From: Microbacterium sp.
GTDB taxonomy: Bacteria > Actinomycetota > Actinomycetes > Actinomycetales > Microbacteriaceae
Length of the DNA stretch: 64,000 nucleotides
Assembly (NCBI GenBank): GCA_031277885.1
Contig: JAITLM010000014.1
Location: forward strand, 1-64,000
Direction: 5' to 3'
Shown: in pieces, positions 1 to 7,582 of the stretch
Position numbering within the stretch: the stretch's first letter is position 1
Layout of the letters: every line of letters starts with the position of its first letter
Made by a program: the position numbers and the translations under genes
Notes under the pieces: model-generated
Database searches by the model: none
Told to the model about the DNA's origin: nothing
Seen by the model: the letters and a program-made list of their open reading frames with translations, nothing else

Positions 1-1
1 C

Positions 2-595
2 GCCGGCGACCGCGTGTTCGTCGGCGCGATCCTCAACCAGGGCTTCATGTACGCCGCTGTGTTCGCCTACCTGTCCGGCTCGACCTTCGTGCTGCAGGAC
101 GTCTACGGCCTCTCGCCCCAGTGGTACGCCGCCTCGTTCGCGCTCAACAACGTCGGCGGTGTCATCGCTGGCTGGCTCGGCGCACGCCTCGCCGAACGCT
201 GGAGCCTCACCGGCTCCCTCGCCATCGGGATCATCCTCGGTGGGACCGGCGCACTCGGCCTCCTGGTCGCCGGGCTCGTGCACGTGCCCGTGTGGATCGT
301 CATCGCCGCGCTGTTCCTCCTCGCGTCCGGCGTGCTGTTCACCTCACCGCCCGCGACCACGCTCGCCCTCGCCGAGTACCCGCAGATGGCCGGCACCGCC
401 GGGTCCGTCCTCGGCGCGATCCGCTTCGGCTTCGGCGGACTCGCCGCACCCCTCGTGGGCATCGCCGGATCCCTCAGCATTCTCCCGCTCGGCCTCGTCA
501 CCACGATCTCGATCGTCCTCGCCGGAGCGGCGTGCCTCCTGCTCCTCGGCCGGACCCAGTCGGCACCAGCGGTGGCCACGGACTCCGTGCGCTGA
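2..595 (+). CDS. MFS multidrug efflux transporter, Bcr/CflA type (3' part only)
   Basis: This is the C-terminal part of a major facilitator superfamily exporter; the start lies left of the window. About 197 codons remain, with five to six hydrophobic helices rich in Gly, Ala and Leu. The segment SGSTFVLQDVYGLSP followed by a glycine-rich helix is typical of the second half of Bcr/CflA drug:H+ antiporters in the cytoplasmic membrane. The family is known; the substrate cannot be read from the sequence. Base composition is normal for the chromosome, unlike the genes just downstream, so it probably belongs to older DNA. The lower-GC patch begins just after its stop. Confidence 0.85.
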   Translation, partial: AGDRVFVGAILNQGFMYAAVFAYLSGSTFVLQDVYGLSPQWYAASFALNNVGGVIAGWLGARLAERWSLTGSLAIGIILGGTGALGLLVAGLVHVPVWIVIAALFLLASGVLFTSPPATTLALAEYPQMAGTAGSVLGAIRFGFGGLAAPLVGIAGSLSILPLGLVTTISIVLAGAACLLLLGRTQSAPAVATDSVR

Positions 596-697
596 CCCAC
601 TTTCGGGAAGAAGCACCGACGGCGCTTCCGGCATCGCTGTGCCACAGCGGCCGTCCTGAGCAACGGGAACCAGGCGTCGCTCCAGACCGTGATGGCC

Positions 698-732
698 TCG
701 ACTTCCGAACACATTCCGAATAGACTGAGTGC
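698..732 (+). promoter_or_regulatory. Promoter and putative operator of the toxin-antitoxin pair
   Basis: TCGACT (698-703) and TAGACT (721-726) are 17 bp apart and look like -35 and -10 boxes. Only six bases separate the -10 box from the antitoxin ATG at 733, so the transcript is probably leaderless. Two identical heptamers TTCCGAA (703-709 and 714-720), 11 bp apart, fill the spacer. This is where an autoregulating antitoxin would bind. The binding role is inference. Confidence 0.5.
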
Positions 733-1194
733 ATGACCCTGATCAACGACCTTCGAACAACGACGAGGCGCTCCTCTGACTTGAGCAAGCACTCCGCCGA
801 TGTGTTCGCCGAGGCCGAAGATCACACGGTTCAGATCACTCGCCGCGACGGCGAGCCACTGGTGCTGATGTCTCAGCGGGAAGCGGACGCGCGTGCACTC
901 CTGCTGCAGTTCGCCGCAGATCTGATCGCGGTGACGCTCGACGATGAGGGCACGCTCGCGTCGCGGATGGCCGACCGGTTCCCCTGGATGCTGGCCCTGT
1001 CCGAAGCGGACCGCGACGCTTGCGCGCAGGATCTCGTTGCGGCCGCTCGGGCATCGTTCTCCACTGGGCAGCCGCATCTGGCGATCTCTGAGCTCACCTC
1101 GTGGCGTGAGACCGCGACGGCCCTCGCAGCGGGTCTCGGTGGCGCACAGCCCGTGGAGTGGCTCGATGATGCCGAACTGGTTGAGCGTCCCTGA
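733..1194 (+). CDS. Prevent-host-death (Phd/YefM-like) antitoxin
   Basis: A 153-residue protein whose first about 55 residues resemble Phd/YefM antitoxins: a short DNA-binding fold with the core VQITRRDGEPLVLMSQREAD. In that family this half binds the operator, while the C-terminal half wraps the toxin. The C-terminal part (about 95-150, with ISELTSWRETATALAAG) is longer than in classical Phd, as in many actinobacterial members. The toxin-like gene starts 2 bases after the stop, the usual antitoxin-first order. The promoter abuts the ATG with repeats in its spacer, which suggests autoregulation. Base composition is less GC-rich than the flanks, which suggests transfer. Confidence 0.75.
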   Translation: MTLINDLRTTTRRSSDLSKHSADVFAEAEDHTVQITRRDGEPLVLMSQREADARALLLQFAADLIAVTLDDEGTLASRMADRFPWMLALSEADRDACAQDLVAAARASFSTGQPHLAISELTSWRETATALAAGLGGAQPVEWLDDAELVERP

Positions 1195-1196
1195 AG

Positions 1197-1538
1197 GTGG
1201 CGAAGGACGATCTGGTCGCGCGGCCGACGAAGAAGAGCGAGTACACGATCCGCTTCGCCACGACTGGTGCGCAAAAGGGGTGGCGGGACCTGGTTGCCAC
1301 GATCCGCAACCCGATGGCGGACGCGTGGGACTTCCTGGCGAGGACCCCTATCGAGCGCACCTCGACGAACTATCCGCTCCGCGGTGAGCTCCAGTGGATC
1401 AAGCGGGGGAGTTCCCGCTATGAGCGCTGGCAGCACAAACCCACCTCGCAGGGCGACGCGCGCATTTGGTTCTATGTCGACGGCCGCGATGTCTTCATTG
1501 AACAAGTTCACACGCACCACCCAAATGCGACGAAGTAG
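1197..1538 (+). CDS. RelE/ParE-superfamily-like toxin
   Basis: A 113-residue basic protein starting at GTG, 2 bases after the antitoxin stop. The C-terminal pattern YERWQHKP...ARIWFYVDGRDVFIEQVHTHHP resembles the last strands of RelE/YoeB-like toxins, with an Arg/Trp/Tyr-rich surface and a terminal HTHHPN in the position of the usual catalytic or RNA-binding residues. Such toxins cleave mRNA on the ribosome or inhibit gyrase; which applies cannot be read here. Identification rests on size, charge, position beside a Phd-like gene and the C-terminal pattern. The frame is intact. Confidence 0.65.
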   Translation: MAKDDLVARPTKKSEYTIRFATTGAQKGWRDLVATIRNPMADAWDFLARTPIERTSTNYPLRGELQWIKRGSSRYERWQHKPTSQGDARIWFYVDGRDVFIEQVHTHHPNATK

Positions 1539-1594
1539 CCCGTGACGCATGATCGTCGGCCCTTGGAACGGGGCGCCAGAGCGCCCCATCATCT

Positions 1595-2338
1595 GTGACG
1601 TCCGAGCATGGCGCCCGTCGTTGGAGAGTCAGGCTCTCCTGTGGGTGCGTCTATCCAGTGACCGCCCAGGAGGGCGAGCACCCGTCGGAGTTGGGCCACT
1701 TCGATCCGAACACGGGCCGGAAGCTCCCTACAGGTGAGTATTGGTGCTGGACTGAACATGGGCGTCCACGCCTGATCTATCGGGAGATCGTCGAGTGGGT
1801 CGATCGCGTCGTAGAGGAGCAACCGCCCGACCCCGAGGAGCCTGATGAAGCGTGGATCACCCCTGAGCAGTGGCGGCGCATTCGCGATCCGGACATCTAT
1901 CTGACAGCGATCTGGGGCGTCAGGCTCGTCTGTGGGCATTTCGGGACCGTGCGTACCGATGTGCGCTGGGCGCCGGAGGACGGGCCAGACTTCGCATCTG
2001 AATCGGTCTCGAAGTTCCGTCAGGCGGTGAAGGAGGCGTGGGCGTCGGAGGAGGTTCTCGGTGCGGCAGACGACGGCTCCACTCGGGCGCACATCGATCG
2101 GCTGGCGGTGCAAGGGTGGCCCTGGCCCGAGCCAGAGCTGGAGTGCCGGGCGTGCGTTGCAGTTCGATGGATCAGCGGGTACCGGCTCGTTGAGGAACGG
2201 ATTCCTTGCACGCCGAACGTGGCGACGTCGCAGTTGAGTCGGCGTCGGCTGGTGGCGCGACTCGAGGCTGCGGAACGACGGATCCATAGACTCCAGCGTC
2301 AGTTCGGACGGACGACTGAGTCACGATACGACTCCTGA
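1595..2338 (+). CDS. Unknown protein with duplicated cysteine knuckles
   Basis: I do not recognise this 247-residue protein. It starts at GTG and is intact. Two similar segments, WRVRLSCGCVYPV (10-22) and WGVRLVCGHFGTV (107-119), share the pattern W-x-V-R-L-x-C-G. Each is followed at a distance by further cysteines (C51; C184-x2-C187; C205). This suggests two metal-binding knuckles from an internal duplication. The C-terminus (210-240) is a basic amphipathic helix rich in Arg and Glu. It lies between the toxin-antitoxin pair and the pdxS remnant and has lower GC than the flanks, so it is probably accessory DNA. A nucleic-acid or regulatory role is only a guess. Confidence 0.6.
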   Translation: MTSEHGARRWRVRLSCGCVYPVTAQEGEHPSELGHFDPNTGRKLPTGEYWCWTEHGRPRLIYREIVEWVDRVVEEQPPDPEEPDEAWITPEQWRRIRDPDIYLTAIWGVRLVCGHFGTVRTDVRWAPEDGPDFASESVSKFRQAVKEAWASEEVLGAADDGSTRAHIDRLAVQGWPWPEPELECRACVAVRWISGYRLVEERIPCTPNVATSQLSRRRLVARLEAAERRIHRLQRQFGRTTESRYDS

Positions 2339-2552
2339 GCCGTCCGTTGAGTTATCGGGGACCAGACTGGAGTGAATCGGCCAGTGTGATGGGGTACTCC
2401 ATCTCGGTTTCTGTCCGCGGTATCACGGTCATTTGGATTGGACGCGAGCACCTGTGACCGATAAGGTCGGAGTAACGAATGACTCGCGAACTCCGAATCG
2501 TGAGTGGTGGTGGCGAGGTTTCTAGCCTTCATCAGGAAAAAGGAGTGACAGC

Positions 2553-2642
2553 TTGAGTCACTATTTGTTGAGCGTAGCGATGGTCGGCATCAACGTGTCC
2601 GACCTGCCTGCACCGCACCGCCTCGCGGAGCGCGGCTGGTGA
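2553..2642 (+). pseudogene. pdxS: 3' remnant of pdxS (pyridoxal 5'-phosphate synthase lyase subunit)
   Basis: From 2580 to the stop at 2640-2642 the frame reads [21 protein letters not shown], the conserved C-terminus of PdxS. Everything upstream of about 2577 does not match PdxS; the remaining about 270 residues of the lyase are absent. The stop overlaps the GTG of pdxT in the 4-base GTGA arrangement of an intact pdxST operon. An AAAGGAG motif (2539-2545) sits 7 bases before an in-frame TTG at 2553, so a 29-residue peptide could still be made and couple translation to pdxT. The junction marks where accessory DNA replaced, or was inserted into, pdxS. Confidence 0.85.
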
Positions 2643-3247
2643 CAGCCCCCATGCGGATCGGCGTGCTCGCGCTGCAGGGCGATGTGCGCGAGCACGCCGC
2701 GATCCTCACCTCGCTCGGGGCGGAGGCGGTTCCCGTCCGCCGCCCCGAGCAGTTGGACGGGCTCGATGGACTGGTCATCCCCGGCGGCGAGTCGAGCGTG
2801 ATCGACAAGCTGTCCCGGATCTTCGGTGTACGCGAGCCGTTGCGGACCCTCATCGCCGACGGCCTGCCCGTGTACGGGACGTGCGCGGGCCTGATCCTGC
2901 TCGCGGACGAGATCGAGGGCGCGATCGACGGCCAGCTGACCTTCGGCGGCCTCGACGTCACCGTCGCCCGCAACGCGTTCGGCGGGCAGGTGGAGTCCTT
3001 CGAGACGGAGCTCGTGGTCGCCGGGATCGATGAGCCGGTGGAGGCGACGTTCATCCGGGCGCCGCTCATCACCCGCGTCGGGCCTCGTGCGACGGCGATC
3101 GCGGCACTGCCGGACGGCGGTGTCGTGGCGGTGCAGCAGGGCAACCTGCTCGGCACGAGCTTCCACCCGGAGATGAACGGCGAGACGCGCCTGCACGCCC
3201 GGTTCCTGGAGCTGGTGGCGGCGCGGCGGTCGGCCCTGGCGGCGTAG
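2639..3247 (+). CDS. pdxT: Pyridoxal 5'-phosphate synthase glutaminase subunit PdxT
   Basis: PdxT hydrolyses glutamine and channels ammonia to PdxS for vitamin B6 synthesis. The 202-residue protein is full length, with the class I glutaminase features: PGGESS near residue 50, the nucleophile in [11 protein letters not shown], and the His/Glu pair in SFHPEMNGE near the C-terminus. The GTG overlaps the stop of the pdxS tail by four bases. PdxT has no known role without PdxS, so either pdxS lies elsewhere (for example just left of the window, or as a second copy) or this strain lacks the DXP-independent B6 route at this locus. Translation is probably coupled to the upstream remnant peptide. Confidence 0.96.
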   Translation: MTAPMRIGVLALQGDVREHAAILTSLGAEAVPVRRPEQLDGLDGLVIPGGESSVIDKLSRIFGVREPLRTLIADGLPVYGTCAGLILLADEIEGAIDGQLTFGGLDVTVARNAFGGQVESFETELVVAGIDEPVEATFIRAPLITRVGPRATAIAALPDGGVVAVQQGNLLGTSFHPEMNGETRLHARFLELVAARRSALAA

Positions 3248-3295
3248 TCTCGCTGTTCTGCGCCCCGTTCGTCGGTGCCGCGGGCGCGGATCTTC

Positions 3296-3301
3296 TAGAA
3301 T
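3296..3301 (+). promoter_or_regulatory. Putative -10 box for yebC
   Basis: TAGAAT in the 105-base gap between pdxT and yebC, 52 bases before the ATG at 3353. It matches the actinobacterial TANNNT -10 pattern. No good -35 box is visible. Confidence 0.4.
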
Positions 3302-3352
3302 GGACGATGCCCTGGCGGGATGGACCGCGGGGCTGATACGAGCGGGAGACAT

Positions 3353-4111
3353 ATGTCCGGGCATTCCAAGTGGGCCACGACCAAGCACAAGAAGGCCGTC
3401 ATCGACTCGCGCCGTGCGAAGTCGTGGGCCAAGCTCATCAAGAACATCGAGGTCGCCGCGAAGCTCGGCGGCGCTGATCTCGCGGGCAACCCGACGCTCT
3501 TCGATGCGGTGCTCAAGGCCAAGAAGACCTCCGTCCCGAAGGACAACATCGACCGCGCCATCAAGCGCGGCGCGGGCATCGGCGGCGAGTCGGTCGAGTA
3601 CTCCTCGATCATGTACGAGGGCTACGGCGCGCACGGTGTGGCGCTCATGATCGAGTGTCTGACCGACAACAAGAACCGCGCGGCGGCCGAGGTGCGCACA
3701 GCGCTCAGCCGCAACGGCGGCACGCTCGCCGACCCCGGCAGCGTCGCCTACAACTTCACCCGCAAGGGCGTCATCGTCGTCGAGGGTGAGAACACCACCG
3801 AGGACGACGTCATGATGGCGGCCCTCGAGGCGGGCGCGGAGGAGATCGAGCCGCACGCGCAGGGCTTCGAGATCATCACCGACGCCTCCGACCTGGTCGC
3901 GGTGCGCACCGCGCTGCAGGAGGCGGGCATCGAGTACGAGTCGGCCGACGTCGAGTTCGTCCCGAACCTCAAGGTCGAGATCGACGCCGAGGCGGCGCGC
4001 AAGATCTTCCGGCTCATCGACGCGCTCGAGGACAGCGACGACGTGCAGAACGTCTACGCGAACTTCGACCTCACCGCCGAGGTGCAGGCCGAGCTCGAGA
4101 ACGACGAGTAA
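3353..4111 (+). CDS. yebC: YebC/PmpR-family protein (TACO1 homologue)
   Basis: A 252-residue protein opening with the hallmark [14 protein letters not shown]; this ATG is chosen because the family always begins there, rather than at upstream in-frame codons. The family was long annotated as a transcriptional regulator. Relatives such as mitochondrial TACO1 act on translation of proline-rich stretches. Acidic C-terminal motifs such as [16 protein letters not shown] are conserved. It lies between pdxT and the ruv genes, as in most actinobacteria. Length is normal and the frame intact. Confidence 0.96.
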   Translation: MSGHSKWATTKHKKAVIDSRRAKSWAKLIKNIEVAAKLGGADLAGNPTLFDAVLKAKKTSVPKDNIDRAIKRGAGIGGESVEYSSIMYEGYGAHGVALMIECLTDNKNRAAAEVRTALSRNGGTLADPGSVAYNFTRKGVIVVEGENTTEDDVMMAALEAGAEEIEPHAQGFEIITDASDLVAVRTALQEAGIEYESADVEFVPNLKVEIDAEAARKIFRLIDALEDSDDVQNVYANFDLTAEVQAELENDE

Positions 4112-4127
4112 GCCGCGAGACCCTTCG

Positions 4128-4757
4128 ATGGCCGCGCCGGAGATCGTCCCGTACGATCCGGCGTGGCCATCGGTCGCTTCGGGCTGGATCCGGCGGATCC
4201 GTGAGGCGTTCGTGCAGGCCGGTATCCCCGTCGCGGGATTCCAGCACATCGGATCCACCGCGGTGCCGGGCCTCGCCGCCAAGTCATACCTGGATCTGCA
4301 GCTCCTCGTATCGGCGATCCCTGATGAAGCCGCGGTCAGCACGGCGCTCGGGCCGCTCCAGATCGAGAGGGCCCGCGGATCCCGGCCGGACTCGCCAGGG
4401 GTCGACGTCGACACTCCTCGACCCGGATCCGACCCGCGTCACCATGAGAAGCTGCTCTACTTCCGAGAGCTGGATCAGGCGGGCCCTGTGCAGGGGATCA
4501 TCCTGCATATCCGCCGCGCCGACTCGCCGTTCGCCGACTTCGTCGTCGCCTTCCGCGACTGGCTGCGCGCGGATCCCGCGGCGCGTGCGGAGTACGAGCG
4601 GCTGAAGCGGTCCCTCGCGGAGGAGAACGCGGACGCCGACGACTACGACGACTACACGAGGGCGAAGACCGCCTTCATGGACCGCGCCCAGACGGCGATG
4701 GGCTGGCCGCGCGCCTCGGCGCCGAGCGGCGGAACCGCGCCTAGCCTGGAGGCATGA
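4128..4757 (+). CDS. GrpB/UPF0157-family nucleotidyltransferase-like protein
   Basis: The motif [19 protein letters not shown] (40-58) is the signature of the GrpB family, which belongs to the nucleotidyltransferase superfamily (GS followed by an acidic residue in a strand). Substrates are unknown; some members occur as a domain fused to CoA kinases. The 209-residue length fits, and the last about 18 residues are low-complexity. It lies 16 bases after yebC and overlaps ruvC by ATGA, so it sits within the ruv transcription unit. The gene contains six GGATCC hexamers, an extreme local case of a window-wide bias. Confidence 0.9.
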   Translation: MAAPEIVPYDPAWPSVASGWIRRIREAFVQAGIPVAGFQHIGSTAVPGLAAKSYLDLQLLVSAIPDEAAVSTALGPLQIERARGSRPDSPGVDVDTPRPGSDPRHHEKLLYFRELDQAGPVQGIILHIRRADSPFADFVVAFRDWLRADPAARAEYERLKRSLAEENADADDYDDYTRAKTAFMDRAQTAMGWPRASAPSGGTAPSLEA

Positions 4758-5341
4758 CGGGAGTACGGCGGGTTCTGGGCATCGACCCCGGTCTCACGCG
4801 CTGCGGCGTCGGCGTGGTCGACGTCGATCCGATGCGCCGCGGCACGCTCGTGCATGTGGGCGTGATCCGCACGCCGGTGGACGCGCCGATCGGGGAGCGG
4901 CTCGCGGCGGTCGCCGCAGGGATCCGTGCGGTGATCGCGGAGCACGAACCGGATGCCGTGGCCGTGGAGCGCGTATTCGCCCAGCAGAACACGCACACCG
5001 TCATGGGGACCGCGCAGGCCAGCGGCGTCGCGCTGCTCATCGCCGCCGAGCACGGCCTCCCCGCCGCGACGCATACGCCGAGCGAGGTCAAGGCGGCGGT
5101 GACGGGCTACGGCTCGGCGGACAAGAAGCAGGTGCAGGCGATGATCGCGCGCATCCTGCGACTCGATGCGCCGCCGCAGCCCGCCGATGCGGCCGATGCC
5201 CTCGCGATCGCGCTCTGCCACGCATGGCGCGGTTCCGGCGCGGCAGGCGGAGCAGGTGAGGGCGGCGCGCAGACGCCCGCGCAGAAGGCATGGGCCGACG
5301 CGGAGCGTGTCGCTCGAACATACCTACGAGCACGTGCGTAG
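4754..5341 (+). CDS. ruvC: Crossover junction endodeoxyribonuclease RuvC
   Basis: RuvC resolves Holliday junctions by paired nicks, working with RuvAB. The RNase H-like catalytic acids are visible: D11 in [11 protein letters not shown]72 in [10 protein letters not shown], and D145/D148 in [12 protein letters not shown]. The 195-residue length is normal, with an actinobacterial C-terminal tail. A TAGCCT box at 4742-4747 lies six bases before the ATG, hinting at a leaderless promoter inside the end of the preceding gene. The C-terminal coding region carries the promoter and the LexA-box-like site for ruvA. Confidence 0.98.
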   Translation: MTGVRRVLGIDPGLTRCGVGVVDVDPMRRGTLVHVGVIRTPVDAPIGERLAAVAAGIRAVIAEHEPDAVAVERVFAQQNTHTVMGTAQASGVALLIAAEHGLPAATHTPSEVKAAVTGYGSADKKQVQAMIARILRLDAPPQPADAADALAIALCHAWRGSGAAGGAGEGGAQTPAQKAWADAERVARTYLRARA

Positions 5342-5344
5342 ACT
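5314..5344 (+). promoter_or_regulatory. ruvA promoter with LexA (SOS) box-like site
   Basis: TCGAAC (5314-5319), four bases, then CTACGA (5324-5329) resembles the actinobacterial SOS box TCGAACnnnnGTTCGA. The left half is exact and the right half matches at four of six positions. TAGACT (5339-5344) is a -10 box six bases before the ruvA ATG at 5351, implying a leaderless transcript. The left half-site sits about where a -35 box would be, so LexA would block polymerase. LexA control of ruv genes is known in bacteria; its use here is inference. Confidence 0.5.
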
Positions 5345-5350
5345 GCTTTC

Positions 5351-5968
5351 ATGATCTCCTCCCTGCGTGGCACCGTGCTGTCCGCGACCACGGATTCCGT
5401 CATCATCGAGGTCGGAGGAGTCGGCTTCTCCGTCGCTGTGCCCGGCGACGTCGCGCACACCGCCCGGGTCGGACACGAGCTGCGCCTGCACACGTCGCTG
5501 ATCGTGCGCGAGGACGCCCTGTCGCTCTACGGCTTCGCGGATGCCTCCGAGCTCGAGGTCTTCGGGCACCTGATCTCGGTCACGGGCGTGGGGCCGAAGT
5601 CCGCCCTGGGCGTGCTCTCGCACCTCTCCGTCGACCAGATCGCCACCGCGGTCGCCGCGGACGACGACGCTCCGTTCCGTCGCGTGTCCGGGATCGGACC
5701 GAAGACCGCCAAGCTCATCGTCGTCCAGCTCACGGGAAAGCTGCAGCCTCCGGCAGCCGCGCCCGTGGCGGCCTCGATCCCCGACGAGATCAGCACGCAG
5801 CTCATCGCCGCCCTCATCGGCCTCGGGTGGTCCGAGCGCGTCGCCGCCGAGGCCGCGGAGCGGAGCACCACCGAGGCGAGCGAGACCGAGCGCGGATCCG
5901 TCTCGCTCCTGCTGCGCCGCACGCTCGCGACCCTCGGACCCGCCCAGGGCGGAGCCGCGCGTGGTTGA
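5351..5968 (+). CDS. ruvA: Holliday junction branch migration protein RuvA
   Basis: RuvA tetramers hold the four-way junction and load RuvB hexamers. The 205-residue protein has the N-terminal OB fold (1-65, starting [12 protein letters not shown]) and paired helix-hairpin-helix motifs ([13 protein letters not shown] and [13 protein letters not shown], about residues 75-130). A flexible linker precedes a C-terminal RuvB-binding domain (about 150-205, with [16 protein letters not shown]). It starts 9 bases after ruvC and overlaps ruvB by 8 bases. It has its own probable promoter. Confidence 0.98.
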   Translation: MISSLRGTVLSATTDSVIIEVGGVGFSVAVPGDVAHTARVGHELRLHTSLIVREDALSLYGFADASELEVFGHLISVTGVGPKSALGVLSHLSVDQIATAVAADDDAPFRRVSGIGPKTAKLIVVQLTGKLQPPAAAPVAASIPDEISTQLIAALIGLGWSERVAAEAAERSTTEASETERGSVSLLLRRTLATLGPAQGGAARG

Positions 5969-6989
5969 GTTCCACGATTCCGGCGAGGCCGTCGACGAGG
6001 CCGAGCTCGCGATCGAGGGCGCACTGCGACCGGCGAGCCTGGACGAGTTCGTCGGACAGCACAAGGTCCGCGGGCAGATGAAGCTCCTGCTCGAGGCCGC
6101 GCGGATCCAGGACCGTCCCGCCGACCACATCCTGCTGTCCGGTCCTCCCGGACTCGGCAAGACGACGCTGGCGATGATCGTGGCGCACGAGAGCGGGCGG
6201 CCGCTGCGCATGTCCAGCGGTCCCGCGATCCAGCACGCCGGCGACCTCGCGGCGCTGCTGTCGAGCCTCACGCCGGGGGAGGTGCTGTTCATCGACGAGA
6301 TCCACCGGATGGCGCGCTCCGCAGAGGAGATGCTGTACCTCGCGATGGAGGACTTCCGCATCGACATCATGGTCGGCAAGGGTGCAGGGGCGACGAGCAT
6401 CCCGCTCGAACTCGCCCCGTTCACTCTCGTCGGCGCGACCACCCGCTCCGGACTGCTGCCGAATCCGCTGCGCGACCGCTTCGGCTTCACCGCGCATCTG
6501 GAGTACTACGAGGCGGATGAGCTCGAGCGCGTCGTCGAGCGCTCCGCCGTCGTGCTCGGCGTCGGCGTCCCGGTCGTGGCGCGCGCGGAGATCGGCCGGC
6601 GCTCTCGCGGCACCCCTCGCATCGCCAACCGCCTGCTGCGGCGCGTGCGCGACTACGCGCTCGTGCACGGCGGGGGATCCTCGGCCTCCGTCGAGGACGT
6701 GCGAGCGGCCCTGGAGCTCTACGACGTCGACCGGATCGGCCTGGACCGCCTGGACCGCGCGGTGCTGGACGCGATCGTCCGACGCTTCCGCGGCGGCCCC
6801 GTGGGCCTCAGCACTCTCGCCGTCTCGGTGGGCGAGGAGGCGGACACGATCGAGAGCGTCGTGGAGCCCTACCTCGTGCGGATCGGCTTCCTCGGCCGCA
6901 CGCCCCGCGGGCGCATCGCGATGCCCGAGGCGTACGCGCATCTCGGCGTCGCGCACCCCGAGGGGGCCGCGTTGTTCGATGACCTATAA
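5961..6989 (+). CDS. ruvB: Holliday junction branch migration helicase RuvB
   Basis: AAA+ motor of the RuvAB branch migration complex. Walker A GPPGLGKT is at 61-68 and Walker B DEIH at 112-115. The sensor region [18 protein letters not shown] and the C-terminal winged helix (about 265-342) are present. The 342-residue length is typical. The GTG start overlaps ruvA by 8 bases. The stop codon TAA (6987-6989) lies inside a perfect TATAAT hexamer that probably serves yajC. Confidence 0.98.
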   Translation: MVEFHDSGEAVDEAELAIEGALRPASLDEFVGQHKVRGQMKLLLEAARIQDRPADHILLSGPPGLGKTTLAMIVAHESGRPLRMSSGPAIQHAGDLAALLSSLTPGEVLFIDEIHRMARSAEEMLYLAMEDFRIDIMVGKGAGATSIPLELAPFTLVGATTRSGLLPNPLRDRFGFTAHLEYYEADELERVVERSAVVLGVGVPVVARAEIGRRSRGTPRIANRLLRRVRDYALVHGGGSSASVEDVRAALELYDVDRIGLDRLDRAVLDAIVRRFRGGPVGLSTLAVSVGEEADTIESVVEPYLVRIGFLGRTPRGRIAMPEAYAHLGVAHPEGAALFDDL

Positions 6990-6990
6990 T
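6985..6990 (+). promoter_or_regulatory. Consensus -10 box for the yajC-secDF operon
   Basis: A perfect TATAAT overlaps the ruvB stop codon and lies 74 bases before the yajC ATG. It is rare by chance at this GC content. No clear -35 box is seen. Confidence 0.5.
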
Positions 6991-7064
6991 CGCTGGAGAC
7001 TTTCACTGTCCCCACCCTTCTGCGCACCCACCATCGGCGCGCGCCCCGAAAGGCACCTCTTCGC

Positions 7065-7514
7065 ATGAATCTCGCGACCTTCTTCTCGCAGTACGGTCTG
7101 TTCTTCGTCCTGGCCATCCTGCTCGTCTTCATGGTGTTCTCCACCCGCCGTCGCAACAAGCGCATGAAGGAGGAGCAGGAGAAGAAGGCCACGCAGACCA
7201 TCCCCGGCGCCAAGGTGCTGCTGCAGGGCGGCATCTACGGCACGATCGTCGAGTTCGACGCCGAGAACCTGGACCGTCCCGCCCGCGTCGAGATCGCGCC
7301 CGGCGTGGTCATCGAGGTGCACTCGCAGGCGATCCTGCGCATCGTCGACGAGGAGCAGAACGCGCCGGTCGCCGAGGACACGCACACGCCGCTCGACGAG
7401 CAGACCCCGCTGGACGAGCAGACGCCGCTCGACGAGCGCGCCAAGGACATCCGCATCGAGTCGGCCGAGGAGACCCGCGCCCGCCTGGAGCGCGAGGCCG
7501 ACGACAAGAACTGA
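7065..7514 (+). CDS. yajC: Preprotein translocase accessory subunit YajC
   Basis: Small bitopic membrane protein that associates with SecDF and SecYEG. The N-terminal helix (residues 9-27, FFSQYGLFFVLAILLVFMVF) precedes a basic stretch RRRNKRMKEE and the family core IPGAKVLLQGGIYGTIVEF. The acidic C-terminal tail holds three tandem hexapeptides, TPLDEQ-TPLDEQ-TPLDER (about 108-125), encoded by near-identical 18-base units. That part is probably disordered and variable in copy number. It is first in an operon with secD (68-base gap) and secF. Confidence 0.95.
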   Translation: MNLATFFSQYGLFFVLAILLVFMVFSTRRRNKRMKEEQEKKATQTIPGAKVLLQGGIYGTIVEFDAENLDRPARVEIAPGVVIEVHSQAILRIVDEEQNAPVAEDTHTPLDEQTPLDEQTPLDERAKDIRIESAEETRARLEREADDKN

Positions 7515-7582
7515 CGCGGTCCGCGCTCGGCGCAGGACCTCCCTCCGGACAGACCGTCCCCCTCAGAAAGCGAAGAACCTTC

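Noticed and set aside
2479..2556. A 25-codon open frame just before the pdxS remnant
   Set aside because: No ribosome binding site at the right distance and no recognisable product; it ends at the remnant's start region and is probably chance.
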